From positions 1 through 64,000 of the forward strand of contig CAYYKD010000019.1 of the NCBI GenBank assembly GCA_964471825.1: a stretch of 64,000 nt of DNA, in the 5' to 3' direction. Positions 45,371 through 54,222 of this stretch are shown piece after piece (position 1 is the first letter of the stretch; each line of letters begins with the position of its first letter). The notes under the pieces are model-generated. The model saw only the letters and a program-made list of their open reading frames with translations, was not told where the DNA came from and ran no database searches. Origin of the DNA: CAYYKD01 sp964471825 (GTDB lineage Bacteria > Spirochaetota > GWE2-31-10 > CAYYKD01). Position numbers and translations under genes: made by a program.

Positions 45371-45412
45371 GAGGCTCTTGCAAAAATATATTTTGATTTG
45401 TTGCAAGAGCCT
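45371..45412 (+). terminator. Long hairpin after serA (dispersed-repeat type)
   Basis: AGGCTCTTGCAA (45372-45383) and TTGCAAGAGCCT (45401-45412) form a perfect 12-bp stem. There is no T tract. Its GAGGCTCTTGCAAAA arm recurs at 71-86, 10584-10600 and, degraded, at 55223-55240, so it may be a dispersed palindromic element that acts as a terminator. Confidence 0.6.
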
Positions 45413-45537
45413 ATAATAATAGAATAGACAGAAACTCCATAAAGAAAGTATTTGTAATCATTAATATTTTAGTATATAGTGTTTATATTATAGCTTACTT
45501 GTTGGAGTTTTGTCTTTCTATAACAATGGAGGTTTTT

Positions 45538-45915
45538 ATGTTATTATCCGGAATTGATCTTGTTGATAATTCAAAATTCAAGAAGATGTGTGATAAGAAT
45601 CCTCAGAATTTACTGGAGATTTTTACTGCAGATGAAATATCGTATTGCAATTCTAAGGCATTTCCATACCAATCTTTTGGTGCAAGATTCGCCGCTAAGG
45701 AATCAGTCTTAAAAGCAATAGATGCTGATGTGTGGGACTATGATTTAAAGGATATCCAGGTTGTAAAAAAAGAGAGCGGTAAACCGGAGATCAGGATCAA
45801 TGATATCGCGATTTCTGATAAGATAAAAAAACTTCTATCCAAAGATTCATTCACTATTAGCCTCTCTGTTTCTCATGAAAAGGGTTACAGCATTGCACAG
45901 GTTATTATTTACTAG
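45538..45915 (+). CDS. acpS: Holo-[acyl-carrier-protein] synthase
   Basis: 125 residues from the ATG at 45538, TGGAGG 5 bases upstream. SGIDLVDNSKF (Mg-binding Asp), FAAKESVLKAI (E and K of the 4'-phosphopantetheinyl transferase site) and SLSVSHEKGYS. It activates the acyl carrier protein encoded at 49904 on the other strand. Confidence 0.95.
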   Translation: MLLSGIDLVDNSKFKKMCDKNPQNLLEIFTADEISYCNSKAFPYQSFGARFAAKESVLKAIDADVWDYDLKDIQVVKKESGKPEIRINDIAISDKIKKLLSKDSFTISLSVSHEKGYSIAQVIIY

Positions 45916-45928
45916 ACAGGTCATGTAA

Positions 45929-46930
45929 CTAATACCAGTCTATCAGCTCCATAACAAATTTGGCACATAATTTACCGTTGCTGATAAGCTCCTTTTCAAT
46001 CGTCTGAATTATTTCTAAGAGATATGATAGTTCTGTGTCATTGTTGTTTAAAGAATTACTCATCATTATAAACTTAATAACGCATTTAATAAAAAGAATA
46101 AAAACTAGATTGTCATCTGAACTGTTTCTCAAATAATAAAGAGTTCTGGTAAACACATGATTTAATAAATAATTTGATATTATATCCCCATTTTTCATTT
46201 CAAAGATTGAATAATTTGACGAGTCCGGCAGTTCTTGATCAACCGCGTTAAGTAATAGTTTTTTTAAATTCGGTGTTCGATCATTGAGTAGGGCAATTGC
46301 ATGTTTTAATAATTTTTTTTGACTGGCTTGATTATCAGAGTTAAATACATCAATTGATAGGCATCTATTTGTCAATAGGTTTTTGTTTAAATTGAAAATA
46401 AAATCATTTAAATTATTAGGTTTATCTTCATATTCTGAGTATATTAAATCCTCCACATCCAGTCGGTTTCTATCTACTGAAACAGTTTTGACTTGAGTGG
46501 AGAGTCGTGATAATAGTATATTATTGGTGTCTTCTACAACTCTATTTTTTTTGGTTAGAAGTTTTAGTGTAGCCGGGCATGAGTATGATAATCCAACCTC
46601 TATGCCTCTTGGGCTTTTTATATATAGACGAGGGTATCTACTGCAAACACTGCCCATTGATGATTGGCCATATACTTTGTGTAGATAACATTGATTATCA
46701 GGTAATAGTAGACCACATCCATCTCTGTTAAACAGTGTTTGGTTATCTATTTTATCAATTTTGATATTTTTTTTAAGAAAATCGTCTTTTTTGGATAATA
46801 AATTTAATTTATGACAAATGCGATCTTCTATTATAATTTTCCATCCGCTTTTACAACAGATTCCACACATTTCACACTGAAAATCAACTGTGTTTGAGGT
46901 AGTGATAATTCTTTTGTTGAATGAAGTCAT
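45929..46930 (-). CDS. FliB-like / YkgJ-type cysteine-cluster protein
   Basis: 333 residues. The N-terminal cluster CEMCGICCKSGW and the later GCGLLLPDNQCYLHKVYG, SVCSRYPRLYI and LSYSCPATLKLL match the Fe-S- or zinc-binding YkgJ fold as found in flagellin lysine-N-methylase (FliB) family proteins. The C-terminal half is helical and not recognised. The genome has two flagellins 6 kb away, so flagellin methylation is possible but speculative. Confidence 0.65.
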   Translation of the reverse strand: MTSFNKRIITTSNTVDFQCEMCGICCKSGWKIIIEDRICHKLNLLSKKDDFLKKNIKIDKIDNQTLFNRDGCGLLLPDNQCYLHKVYGQSSMGSVCSRYPRLYIKSPRGIEVGLSYSCPATLKLLTKKNRVVEDTNNILLSRLSTQVKTVSVDRNRLDVEDLIYSEYEDKPNNLNDFIFNLNKNLLTNRCLSIDVFNSDNQASQKKLLKHAIALLNDRTPNLKKLLLNAVDQELPDSSNYSIFEMKNGDIISNYLLNHVFTRTLYYLRNSSDDNLVFILFIKCVIKFIMMSNSLNNNDTELSYLLEIIQTIEKELISNGKLCAKFVMELIDWY

Positions 46931-46933
46931 ATT

Positions 46934-47956
46934 TTAATTTACGATATCTTGATATGAAAGTTTATGAGCAGGATTAATTATAAAGTAGTTAATTCTTTTT
47001 TTTATTTCTATTTCGCGTTTTGTTCCTTCAGAGAACTTAATTGCAAGGTTATAGTAGTGATTTTTAATTGATGTTTCATTTTTAAGTTGTGCAGCATAAC
47101 CGATATAGAACATTATTTGATCTACAATATAGTCATTTGATTTGTATTCACTTATTGATTTTTTTGTCATAAAATTTATAAAATCTGCAGGGCTTGAGTA
47201 TGAGAATGAGTAGACTTCAGATTTTATAATCAAGTCATAATAAGTCATCCAGACAATAGCAGCGATCGAAAGAAAGTAGAGAGCGTCATCGTGTCTTTGA
47301 AGTATAGATGATCGTTTGCCTACTTCATAGAGTGCTTTAAGATATACAATTCCATCAATTCTATAAATTCTGAATACATGTGAGAGGGTGGGGTCAGCTT
47401 TAATATTGTTTTTTATTCTATCCCAGAATTCGCGATTTTTAGTTATAAAGAATCGTTCAAGAATTTCCCTGTATATAATATCTGCCATCTCGAACTCTCG
47501 TTTTTTTTGATATACATCAGCCAGTTTGTAGCTTATTTCAATTTCCTTATCTTTGTAATCAAACAGGTCTTTTTGTAAAAGAGCGATCTTATATTCTTTT
47601 ATCGCCTCATCAAGGAAATCCGTTAATACAAATATATCTCCGACAAGTTCATGATATTCCGGGTAGTTATCCTCTATTTGCAACTCTTTCTCTTTTTGAT
47701 CTACCATTCTCTTTAACTCAAAACCTACTTTGTCGGTATGCAGTTCAAGTATTTCCTCATAATATGCGTTTAGTTTTTCTTTTATTAGAAGTTGTTTGGA
47801 TTTTCTTGCAAGAATCAGCGCTTCTGAGTAGAGTCCAGACTCTTTCATGTTGTATGCTTTACGAAGATAAACCCAGCTTGGATCATCAGCATATAGTAAA
47901 GAGATCTGAGTAAGAATTAAAATAGTTGTAAGCAGTTTATATTTCATTGTATTCAT
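46934..47956 (-). CDS. Secreted tetratricopeptide-type protein
   Basis: 340 residues with a Sec-type signal (LLTTILILTQISLLYADD). Helical hairpins at ~85-160 have TPR spacing (YHELVGDIFVLTDFLDEAIKEYKIALL; IEISYKLADVYQKKREFEMADIIYREIL). No enzyme motif. The start overlaps ispG by 20 bases, and the FliB-like gene follows after 3 bases. Two in-frame ATGs (47956, 47947) are equally weak. Confidence 0.7.
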   Translation of the reverse strand: MNTMKYKLLTTILILTQISLLYADDPSWVYLRKAYNMKESGLYSEALILARKSKQLLIKEKLNAYYEEILELHTDKVGFELKRMVDQKEKELQIEDNYPEYHELVGDIFVLTDFLDEAIKEYKIALLQKDLFDYKDKEIEISYKLADVYQKKREFEMADIIYREILERFFITKNREFWDRIKNNIKADPTLSHVFRIYRIDGIVYLKALYEVGKRSSILQRHDDALYFLSIAAIVWMTYYDLIIKSEVYSFSYSSPADFINFMTKKSISEYKSNDYIVDQIMFYIGYAAQLKNETSIKNHYYNLAIKFSEGTKREIEIKKRINYFIINPAHKLSYQDIVN

Positions 47957-48983
47957 CTAATATAGATATTAATTCGTCATAAATAGATGAATTCTTAACA
48001 GTTTTGATTTTTATACCTCTTTTAAATATGACAGAAGAGGATTTGCCGCATGCAACACCGAAATCACTCTCACAAGCCTCTCCGGGACCATTGACTATAC
48101 ATCCCATAATTGCTATTTTTAGCGACTTCGAGAATTTTCTGCCGGATATTTTGCTTTTAATCTGTGAGACAATTTTTTTTATCTCTCCCTCAGTTCTTCC
48201 GCAAGTGGGACAGCTAATTATTTCAATCTCAGGCTGTCTCCTTCCAATTGACTCAAGAATTTTTTTTGCGACATAGATTTCATTAACCTCGGAATCAGTT
48301 AAACTAACTCTGAGTGTATTTCCAATATTATTAAGTAAGAGATGTGATATTCCAATTGAGTTTTTTATAGTTCCGTCAATCATGTCGCCGGCTTCAGTTA
48401 CACCTATGTGAAGTGGAATGCCAAATTTAGCAGCGGCAATTTGATTAACTTTGATCGTTTCCATTACACCGGAGGATTTAAAAGATAGTACTATGTTATC
48501 ATAGTTATTCCTGTCAAAAATATCTAACTCTATTGCTGCAGATTCAATCATCGCTGCAATTTTATCATTTTGATTTTTTCTAAGTATTTCCTTATCGATT
48601 GAGCCGCCATTGATCCCAATTCTGACAGGTATCTGATGAGTTTTTAGGCAATCCACTACCTGTTTTACCTTGTGTTCATTTCCGATATTGCCCGGGTTAA
48701 TTCTTACTTTGTGAACCCCGGCCTCAATTGATCGAATTGCAAGTCTGTGATCAAAGTGGATATCTGCAACTATTGGGATTGGAGACTTTGATACAATTGT
48801 TTTTAATGCGATAGAAGAATCTATGTCGGGAATAGAGATTCTGACTATATCACAACCGACTTTTTGAAGCTCTGATATTTTTGAAAGCGTTAGCTCAGTA
48901 TCGGTTACAGGATTTTTAATCATAGATTGTAAGGGGATATAATTACCACCAATTACTACACGACCTACTAATACTTCTTTCAA
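47937..48983 (-). CDS. ispG: (E)-4-hydroxy-3-methylbut-2-enyl-diphosphate synthase
   Basis: 348 residues, the short bacterial form. VGGNYIPLQSMIKNPVTDTE in parts, VRISIPD, VADIHFDHRLAI, KVRINPGNIG, and the [4Fe-4S] ligands in ISCPTCGRTE and GCIVNGPGEA. It acts late in the MEP isoprenoid pathway. It lies 2 bases after rnc. Confidence 0.96.
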   Translation of the reverse strand: MKEVLVGRVVIGGNYIPLQSMIKNPVTDTELTLSKISELQKVGCDIVRISIPDIDSSIALKTIVSKSPIPIVADIHFDHRLAIRSIEAGVHKVRINPGNIGNEHKVKQVVDCLKTHQIPVRIGINGGSIDKEILRKNQNDKIAAMIESAAIELDIFDRNNYDNIVLSFKSSGVMETIKVNQIAAAKFGIPLHIGVTEAGDMIDGTIKNSIGISHLLLNNIGNTLRVSLTDSEVNEIYVAKKILESIGRRQPEIEIISCPTCGRTEGEIKKIVSQIKSKISGRKFSKSLKIAIMGCIVNGPGEACESDFGVACGKSSSVIFKRGIKIKTVKNSSIYDELISILDEYNEI

Positions 48984-48985
48984 GG

Positions 48986-49708
48986 TTATGACCTCACAAT
49001 TTTAGCATTTAGTTTTTTGTAAGCATTCTTAGCTGCATTCTGTTCGGCATCTTTTTTGGATCTACCTGCCCCTTGTCCGATAAATTTTTCTTCAACAAAT
49101 ACATTTACGGTAAAAATTTTATTGTGTTCAGGACCAGATTCAGATTCTGTTTTATATTGGGGGCAAAGTTTATGGTTTTTTTGAATTAATTCTTGAAGTA
49201 AGGACTTATAGTCTTTTTCGTGTTCATTTTGAACCGTCTTTTCAATTTCGGGTTTTATATAATGTAGTATAAACTCTTTTGTTTTAATAATTCCATTGTC
49301 AAGATAGCAAGCGGCAATAAATGCTTCAAAACAGTCGCATAGAATTGTGTCCTTCGTTCTTCCGCCTGATTGTTCCTCACCTTTTCCGACCAGAATATAT
49401 TCATGGAGTTGAATTTCTCGTGCTATAACAGAGAGTGATTTTTCACTAACAACATAGGATTTAATTTTGGCGAGTTCGCCCTCAGATTTATCAGGGAAAT
49501 TTGAGAAGAGAAATTCTGTTGTTACAAACCCCAATATTGAGTCTCCAAGAAACTCCATTTTTTCATTATCTTTATTGTGCTGTTTATTTTCATTTAAATA
49601 TGATTTATGACTTAGTGCAAGATCGTATAGTGCAATTTTATGATATGGAAGTTTGTGCTTCTTTAAAAAATATTTTATTTGATTAATTCTATCAGATTCT
49701 ATTTTCAA
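48986..49708 (-). CDS. rnc: Ribonuclease III
   Basis: 240 residues. RNase III signature NEKMEFLGDSILGFV and the second acidic site DCFEAFIAACYLD, followed by a dsRNA-binding domain (YKSLLQELIQKNH ... KFIGQGAGRSKKDAEQNAAKNAYKKL in parts). It processes rRNA precursors and structured mRNAs. A terminator-like hairpin separates it from acpP upstream. Confidence 0.97.
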   Translation of the reverse strand: MKIESDRINQIKYFLKKHKLPYHKIALYDLALSHKSYLNENKQHNKDNEKMEFLGDSILGFVTTEFLFSNFPDKSEGELAKIKSYVVSEKSLSVIAREIQLHEYILVGKGEEQSGGRTKDTILCDCFEAFIAACYLDNGIIKTKEFILHYIKPEIEKTVQNEHEKDYKSLLQELIQKNHKLCPQYKTESESGPEHNKIFTVNVFVEEKFIGQGAGRSKKDAEQNAAKNAYKKLNAKIVRS

Positions 49709-49820
49709 TCTAAAACCTTCAATTTTCTGTCTTTAATTGTATAACACTAATATAACTTTAAAATACAACTCTAATTAATTTCTTTTATATAAACTATGGT
49801 ACTTAAATATCATTAAATAA

Positions 49821-49865
49821 ATAATAATCACATACGAATAAAAATTACTCGAATGTGATTATTAT
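49821..49865 (-). terminator. Terminator of acpP
   Basis: ATAATAATCACAT and ATGTGATTATTAT arms around an AT-rich loop; on the minus strand it is followed by TTATTTAATG. It could act in both directions. Confidence 0.65.
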
Positions 49866-49903
49866 CGGTTAAATCCAGTAAGTAGTTTTAATTAGGAAAG
49901 AGA

Positions 49904-50143
49904 CTATTTTCCAAGTCTATCTTCTATGTACTTAACAGCCTTGCCTACTGTAGAGATGCTCTCAGCATCCTCGTCCGGGATCTGTAGGTCAAATTCTTCT
50001 TCAAGTTGCATTATTAATTCAACTGTGTCAAGTGAGTCTGCTCCAAGATCATCAATAAACGATGAATCCTCAGTAATTTTACTCTCATCAACTGACAATC
50101 TCTCAGAGATTATCTTTTTTACTTTATTAAAAGTGTCTGACAT
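49904..50143 (-). CDS. acpP: Acyl carrier protein
   Basis: 79 residues. The phosphopantetheine attachment serine is S37 in GADSLDTVELIM. Acidic helices as in classical AcpP. GGAGGTAATAA ribosome site. Lies between metK and rnc, 95 bases after metK. Confidence 0.98.
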   Translation of the reverse strand: MSDTFNKVKKIISERLSVDESKITEDSSFIDDLGADSLDTVELIMQLEEEFDLQIPDEDAESISTVGKAVKYIEDRLGK

Positions 50144-50237
50144 TTATTACCTCCTAAATAAGTTACAACGGATGATAAAAAAACATTAACCATTTGTCAA
50201 TTGTTTTTTTCTTTTTTTTTGACACATTAATTGTAGG

Positions 50238-51407
50238 CTACTTAATTTCTTTCTTAAGTGCTTCAACTTTATCTGTTTTTTCCCATGGGAATTGCGGTCT
50301 ACCAAAGTGTCCATATGCCGCTGTTTCTTGATAAATAGGTCTTAGTAGATCAAGAGTTTTTACGATACCGCCGGGAGTAAGGTCAAATACTTTTTTAACT
50401 GCATTCTCGATAACCTCTTCCTGAACCTTACTAGTTCCAAAAGTCTGAACAAGTACAGATACCGGAAATGGCACCCCAATTGCATAGGCAAGTTGAACTT
50501 CACATCTTTCACAAAGATCTGCAGCAACAATGTTTTTTGCAACATATCTAGCCATATACGCAGCTGATCTATCAACTTTTGATGGATCTTTACCACTGAA
50601 TGCTCCACCACCATGTCTACCCATACCACCATAAGTATCAACGATGATCTTTCTTCCTGTTAGACCTGAATCTCCGTGAGGTCCACCAACAACAAATCTA
50701 CCTGTAGGATTGATAAAGAATTTTGTGTTTTTATCCATTAAGCCTGTTGGTTCAAGAACCGGTTTAATTATCTTATCAAGTATAGCTTTCTTGAGGTCTT
50801 CATATCCAATACTTTCATCATGCTGATGAGAAACAACTACTGTATCTATTTTCTTAGGAATATTTCCTTCATACTCAATAGTTACCTGGCTCTTTGAGTC
50901 CGGTCTTAACCATGAAATTCCACCATTTTTTCTAAGTTCTGCTGCTTTCATAAGTATTTTGTGAGATAACATGATTGGTGCAGGCATTAGTTCAGGAGTC
51001 TCTTTACATGCGTATCCAAACATCATACCCTGGTCTCCGGCACCTTGAAGACCTTCAAACTCTTTTAGACCTGTTCCTGATACACCTTGAGAGATGTCAG
51101 GTGATTGAGTATGGATTGTATTAATTACAGCCATAGACTCATAATCAAGACCATATTCAGGTCTATCATAACCGATCTTCTTAGCAACGCCTCTTACGAT
51201 CTCTTGATAATCGTATATAGCTTTTGTTGTAATCTCTCCACCTATTAAAACCATTCCTGTAGTAGTAAATGTTTCACAGGCAACTCTTGACTTAGGGTCA
51301 ATTCTTAAACATGCATCCAATACTGCATCAGATACCTGGTCAGCTAATTTGTCCGGATGTCCTTCACTTACCGACTCAGATGTAAATAAAAATTTTCTTT
51401 CTGACAT
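50238..51407 (-). CDS. metK: S-adenosylmethionine synthetase
   Basis: 389 residues. FTSESVSEGHPDKLADQVSDA, GAGDQGMMFGYA, GGPHGDSGLTGRKIIVDTYGG and GGGAFSGKDPSKVDRSAAY in parts. It makes SAM for the several methyltransferases of the window. I saw no SAM riboswitch upstream. AAGGAGA ribosome site. Confidence 0.98.
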   Translation of the reverse strand: MSERKFLFTSESVSEGHPDKLADQVSDAVLDACLRIDPKSRVACETFTTTGMVLIGGEITTKAIYDYQEIVRGVAKKIGYDRPEYGLDYESMAVINTIHTQSPDISQGVSGTGLKEFEGLQGAGDQGMMFGYACKETPELMPAPIMLSHKILMKAAELRKNGGISWLRPDSKSQVTIEYEGNIPKKIDTVVVSHQHDESIGYEDLKKAILDKIIKPVLEPTGLMDKNTKFFINPTGRFVVGGPHGDSGLTGRKIIVDTYGGMGRHGGGAFSGKDPSKVDRSAAYMARYVAKNIVAADLCERCEVQLAYAIGVPFPVSVLVQTFGTSKVQEEVIENAVKKVFDLTPGGIVKTLDLLRPIYQETAAYGHFGRPQFPWEKTDKVEALKKEIK

Positions 51408-51749
51408 CTAAAATTCTCCTTAAATAAAATAATTAAATAACTTTCCATCCAAAATATAAACTAAAAGATAAAAAGCGTCTTTTAAAAAATTGTATGATTA
51501 TATGATATTTTAAAAAAAAAATCAATTAAATAATCTTATAGTCTTAAAAAAAAAGATTAAATTTTGATTTTAATAGAACTAAAACAAAAACACTAAAACA
51601 AAAACACTAAAACTAAAATTTAAACAAAACTATAACAAAAACTAAAACTAAAAAAAAAATTAAAAATTTAAAAAAACAGATCACACCCTTTTTTATTCTA
51701 TGCTATTATTCTAGTCTTAGTCTGCAACAACTTCGATCTAAGATCAAAG
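51408..51749. other. Very AT-rich intergenic region with ACTAAAACAAAA repeats
   Basis: Positions ~51575-51660 consist of tandem variants of CTAAAACAAAAACA. AACTTCGATC-TAA-GATCAAAGTT at ~51730-51752 is a hairpin at the end of the thioredoxin-fold gene and could be its terminator. There is no gene or recognised riboswitch. Confidence 0.55.
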
Positions 51750-52607
51750 TTAGTCTTTGTATTTTTCTAAGTATTGATCAACAGACTGCTGTGCGGAGTC
51801 AATTTTTTGCAAATAATTTTTATATTTATCTTGATTTTCTTGTGTATTTGGAGGGTTAGTTCCAATCCACGAATTAAATTCATCATTTAAACTGTCTAAT
51901 ACTTTCTTCCGGTTTAAATAAAGATCTAATTCACCTTTTGGCATTTTTGATAAAATATATGAATTTATTATTGTGTTGATCTTTTCAAGTGCTTCATCCC
52001 TTTTAAGTTCAGCCTTGCTCTTTTTCCAATCAGCTATATACGACCTGAGATTAATCAGCTCATTTAATTGTTTTAGATATTCTGCACGATCTTTATCGGA
52101 CAGTTTTGAGCTGAAGTTTTTTAGGTAGGTATTCGATATGTTTAAAATCTTAGAGACCTCAGATATAAAAGACTCTAGTGTTTTTTCAGTTCCCGCACCT
52201 GTTCTTCCAAGTTCAGTTGCACCATCATAGTCAAGTAGTACATAAGTCGGAAAGCCCTGAATTGCAAACTCATTTTTCAGTGACTCATTTCTTGCTTTGA
52301 ACTTATCAGGCACAATACTCTTGTTATTAGGAAAATCAATAGTAACAACTATAAGATTTTTTTTTGACCAATTCTCCCAGGCATCTTTAGCAAAAATATT
52401 TTTCTGCATAAGTTTACACCATTTGCACCAGTCAGAACCTGTAAAATCAAGCATGATAGGAAGTTTGTTTTTTGATGCATAACTTAATGCAGCATCGAAG
52501 TCCATAGTTGCCTTGCCCGGTTCAAATCCTTTGGTAATTGTTTCAGATGATGTACACATAGAGACACTCATTACCAGAAATATAATAAATATTAGTTTCT
52601 TTATCAT
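51750..52607 (-). CDS. Thioredoxin-fold lipoprotein
   Basis: 285 residues, lipoprotein signal LVMSVSMCTSS. A Thioredoxin_7-type domain (~30-160) has the redox pair C61/C64 (DWCKWCKLM) and cis-proline region IQGFPTYVLLD. The C-terminal ~120 residues are charged helices with no known family. It probably faces the periplasm as a thiol reductase or disulfide handler. Confidence 0.85.
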   Translation of the reverse strand: MIKKLIFIIFLVMSVSMCTSSETITKGFEPGKATMDFDAALSYASKNKLPIMLDFTGSDWCKWCKLMQKNIFAKDAWENWSKKNLIVVTIDFPNNKSIVPDKFKARNESLKNEFAIQGFPTYVLLDYDGATELGRTGAGTEKTLESFISEVSKILNISNTYLKNFSSKLSDKDRAEYLKQLNELINLRSYIADWKKSKAELKRDEALEKINTIINSYILSKMPKGELDLYLNRKKVLDSLNDEFNSWIGTNPPNTQENQDKYKNYLQKIDSAQQSVDQYLEKYKD

Positions 52608-53124
52608 ATCAACTCCTTAAAAAAATAAAATATTAATATGAAAATTACTAAATATTATTTATAAGTCAATTGAAATTTAATTTATATTGTTTAATAGTAA
52701 AGGCTCCCTAAAAAATCCTTGCAATTTTTTGGCTTGTTTTCCAATAAAATATACTTTGCATAAATTTTTAATGTATTCTTGCAATAGCATCAGTTAAAAA
52801 GACTTAAAAAAAGTTAAATAAGACAAAAATATTTTTAAAATAAATTTGATATTATTAAAAATATTTTGTATATTTAATTAAAGTTTTGGAAAGTTATGTC
52901 GAAAATATTAGATGAAAGGTGTTTAACATTTTGGCTGTGGGGACTGCCGTTGTTAAGCTGCACTATGAGTGCGTCTTTGAATCTGATAAGGAGGTTGGTT
53001 TTTTTCAAAGTTATTTTAAAAAATGTTTATGTGTTACAGGAAGTAACGCTAAACGACACCTCATTGAGGTGAAATATTAACAAGCAGGTAATAAACCTGT
53101 AAAAAAGTTTCATGGAGGAAACAT
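52608..53124 (+). promoter_or_regulatory. Long leader and upstream region of flaB1
   Basis: No gene. The sigma-28 promoter at 52879-52905 gives a leader of ~210 bases with hairpins CACCTC-ATT-GAGGTG (53057-53071) and CAGGT-AATAA-ACCTG (53085-53099), then GGAGGAA just before the ATG. A GGCTCCC...CCTTGCAATTTTTTGG stretch at ~52705-52735 recalls the dispersed GAGGCT repeats. Confidence 0.55.
52879..52905 (+). promoter_or_regulatory. Sigma-28 (FliA) promoter of flaB1
   Basis: TAAAGTTT at 52879-52886, 11-base spacer, GTCGAAAA at 52898-52905. The consensus is TAAAGTTT-N11-GCCGATAA; the -35 box matches fully and the -10 box 6 of 8. Confidence 0.8.
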
Positions 53125-53988
53125 ATGATTATCAACCACAACATAACTGCTATTAATGCGAACAGAGTCTTAAAAGGTAACAATCTTAACACATCTAAGG
53201 ATATGGAAAAACTTGCTTCAGGTATGAAGATCAATAGAGCTGGTGATGATGCTTCGGGTCTAGCTGTTTCTGAAAAAATGAGAAGCCAGATCAGAGGTTT
53301 AATCCAAGCTGAGAAGAACGCAGAAAACGGTATTTCACTAATTCAAACTGCAGAAGGTTATTTACAAGAATCACAAGACATATTACAAAGAATAAGAGAA
53401 CTTGCTGTACAATCATCGAACGGTATTTATACTGCAGAAGATAGAATGTACATTCAGGTAGAAGTAAGTCAGCTTGTTGATGAACTTGACAGAGTAGCTT
53501 CTCACGCTCAATTCAACGGTATGAATTTGCTTACAGGTAGATTTGCTAATGCAGATGCTATCGGTGGAGTTAAAACCGGTTCTATGTGGTTTCACATTGG
53601 TGCAAATATGGATCAAAGAGAGCAAGTTTATATTGGTACAATGACTGCTAAGGGTCTTGGTATCAGACAAGTCGGAACAGATGAGTTTATATCTCTATCA
53701 ACTCCTGATGGTGCAAACATGTCTATTGGTACTGTAGATCAAGCACTTAAGAGACTTAACAAACAAAGAGCAGATCTTGGAGCTTATCAGAACAGACTTG
53801 AGATGGCAACTAAAGGGTTGGCTATCGGTTCAGAAAACTTACAGGCAGCTGAGTCTATTATTAGAGATACTAATATGGCAGATCAAATGGTTAGCTTTAC
53901 TAAGAATAATATTCTTGGTCAAGCAAGTACAGCAATGCTTGCACAGGCAAATGGCAGAGCTCAGTCAGTTCTTCAATTACTTCAATAG
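53125..53988 (+). CDS. flaB1: Flagellin FlaB, copy 1
   Basis: 287 residues, the length of spirochaete core flagellins with no variable D2/D3 domain. N-terminal MIINHNITAINANRVL and LASGMKINRAGDDASGLAVS; C-terminal NMADQMVSFTKNNILGQAST and SVLQLLQ coiled-coil halves. It builds the core of periplasmic flagella. The gene is followed by paired hairpins and a second flaB with high identity. GGAGGAA ribosome site. Confidence 0.97.
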   Translation: MIINHNITAINANRVLKGNNLNTSKDMEKLASGMKINRAGDDASGLAVSEKMRSQIRGLIQAEKNAENGISLIQTAEGYLQESQDILQRIRELAVQSSNGIYTAEDRMYIQVEVSQLVDELDRVASHAQFNGMNLLTGRFANADAIGGVKTGSMWFHIGANMDQREQVYIGTMTAKGLGIRQVGTDEFISLSTPDGANMSIGTVDQALKRLNKQRADLGAYQNRLEMATKGLAIGSENLQAAESIIRDTNMADQMVSFTKNNILGQASTAMLAQANGRAQSVLQLLQ

Positions 53989-54063
53989 TAGTATTGATAG
54001 TAGTATTTATTTTTAGTTCTTTGAAATATTTTTTTTCATAGACCTTCTTGATATAGTCAGTTC

Positions 54064-54143
54064 GACAGGCGTTAGGGTTATTTATAACCCCTGCGCCTGT
54101 CTGTTCCGGCTAAGATGATGAGCAATCGCGGTTTTTCATCTTA
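54064..54143 (+). other. Two stem-loops between flaB1 and flaB2
   Basis: GACAGGCG-TTA-GGGTTAT-TT-ATAACCC-CTG-CGCCTGTC (54064-54101) is a long two-part hairpin; TAAGATGA with TCATCTTA (54111-54118/54136-54143) is a second. Neither is followed by T residues, so mRNA stabilisation or processing sites are likelier than termination. Confidence 0.6.
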
Positions 54144-54222
54144 TACGAGAATTGACAGAGAGGAGTAAACCTTATAAATCCTTTTCGAATGATTCGGAGA
54201 GTTATATCAAGGAGGGTAATTT

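Noticed and set aside
51408..51749. SAM riboswitch before metK, and CRISPR-like repeats
   Set aside because: Only degenerate ACTAAAACA tandem units are present. They have no spacers of constant length and no SAM-aptamer core.
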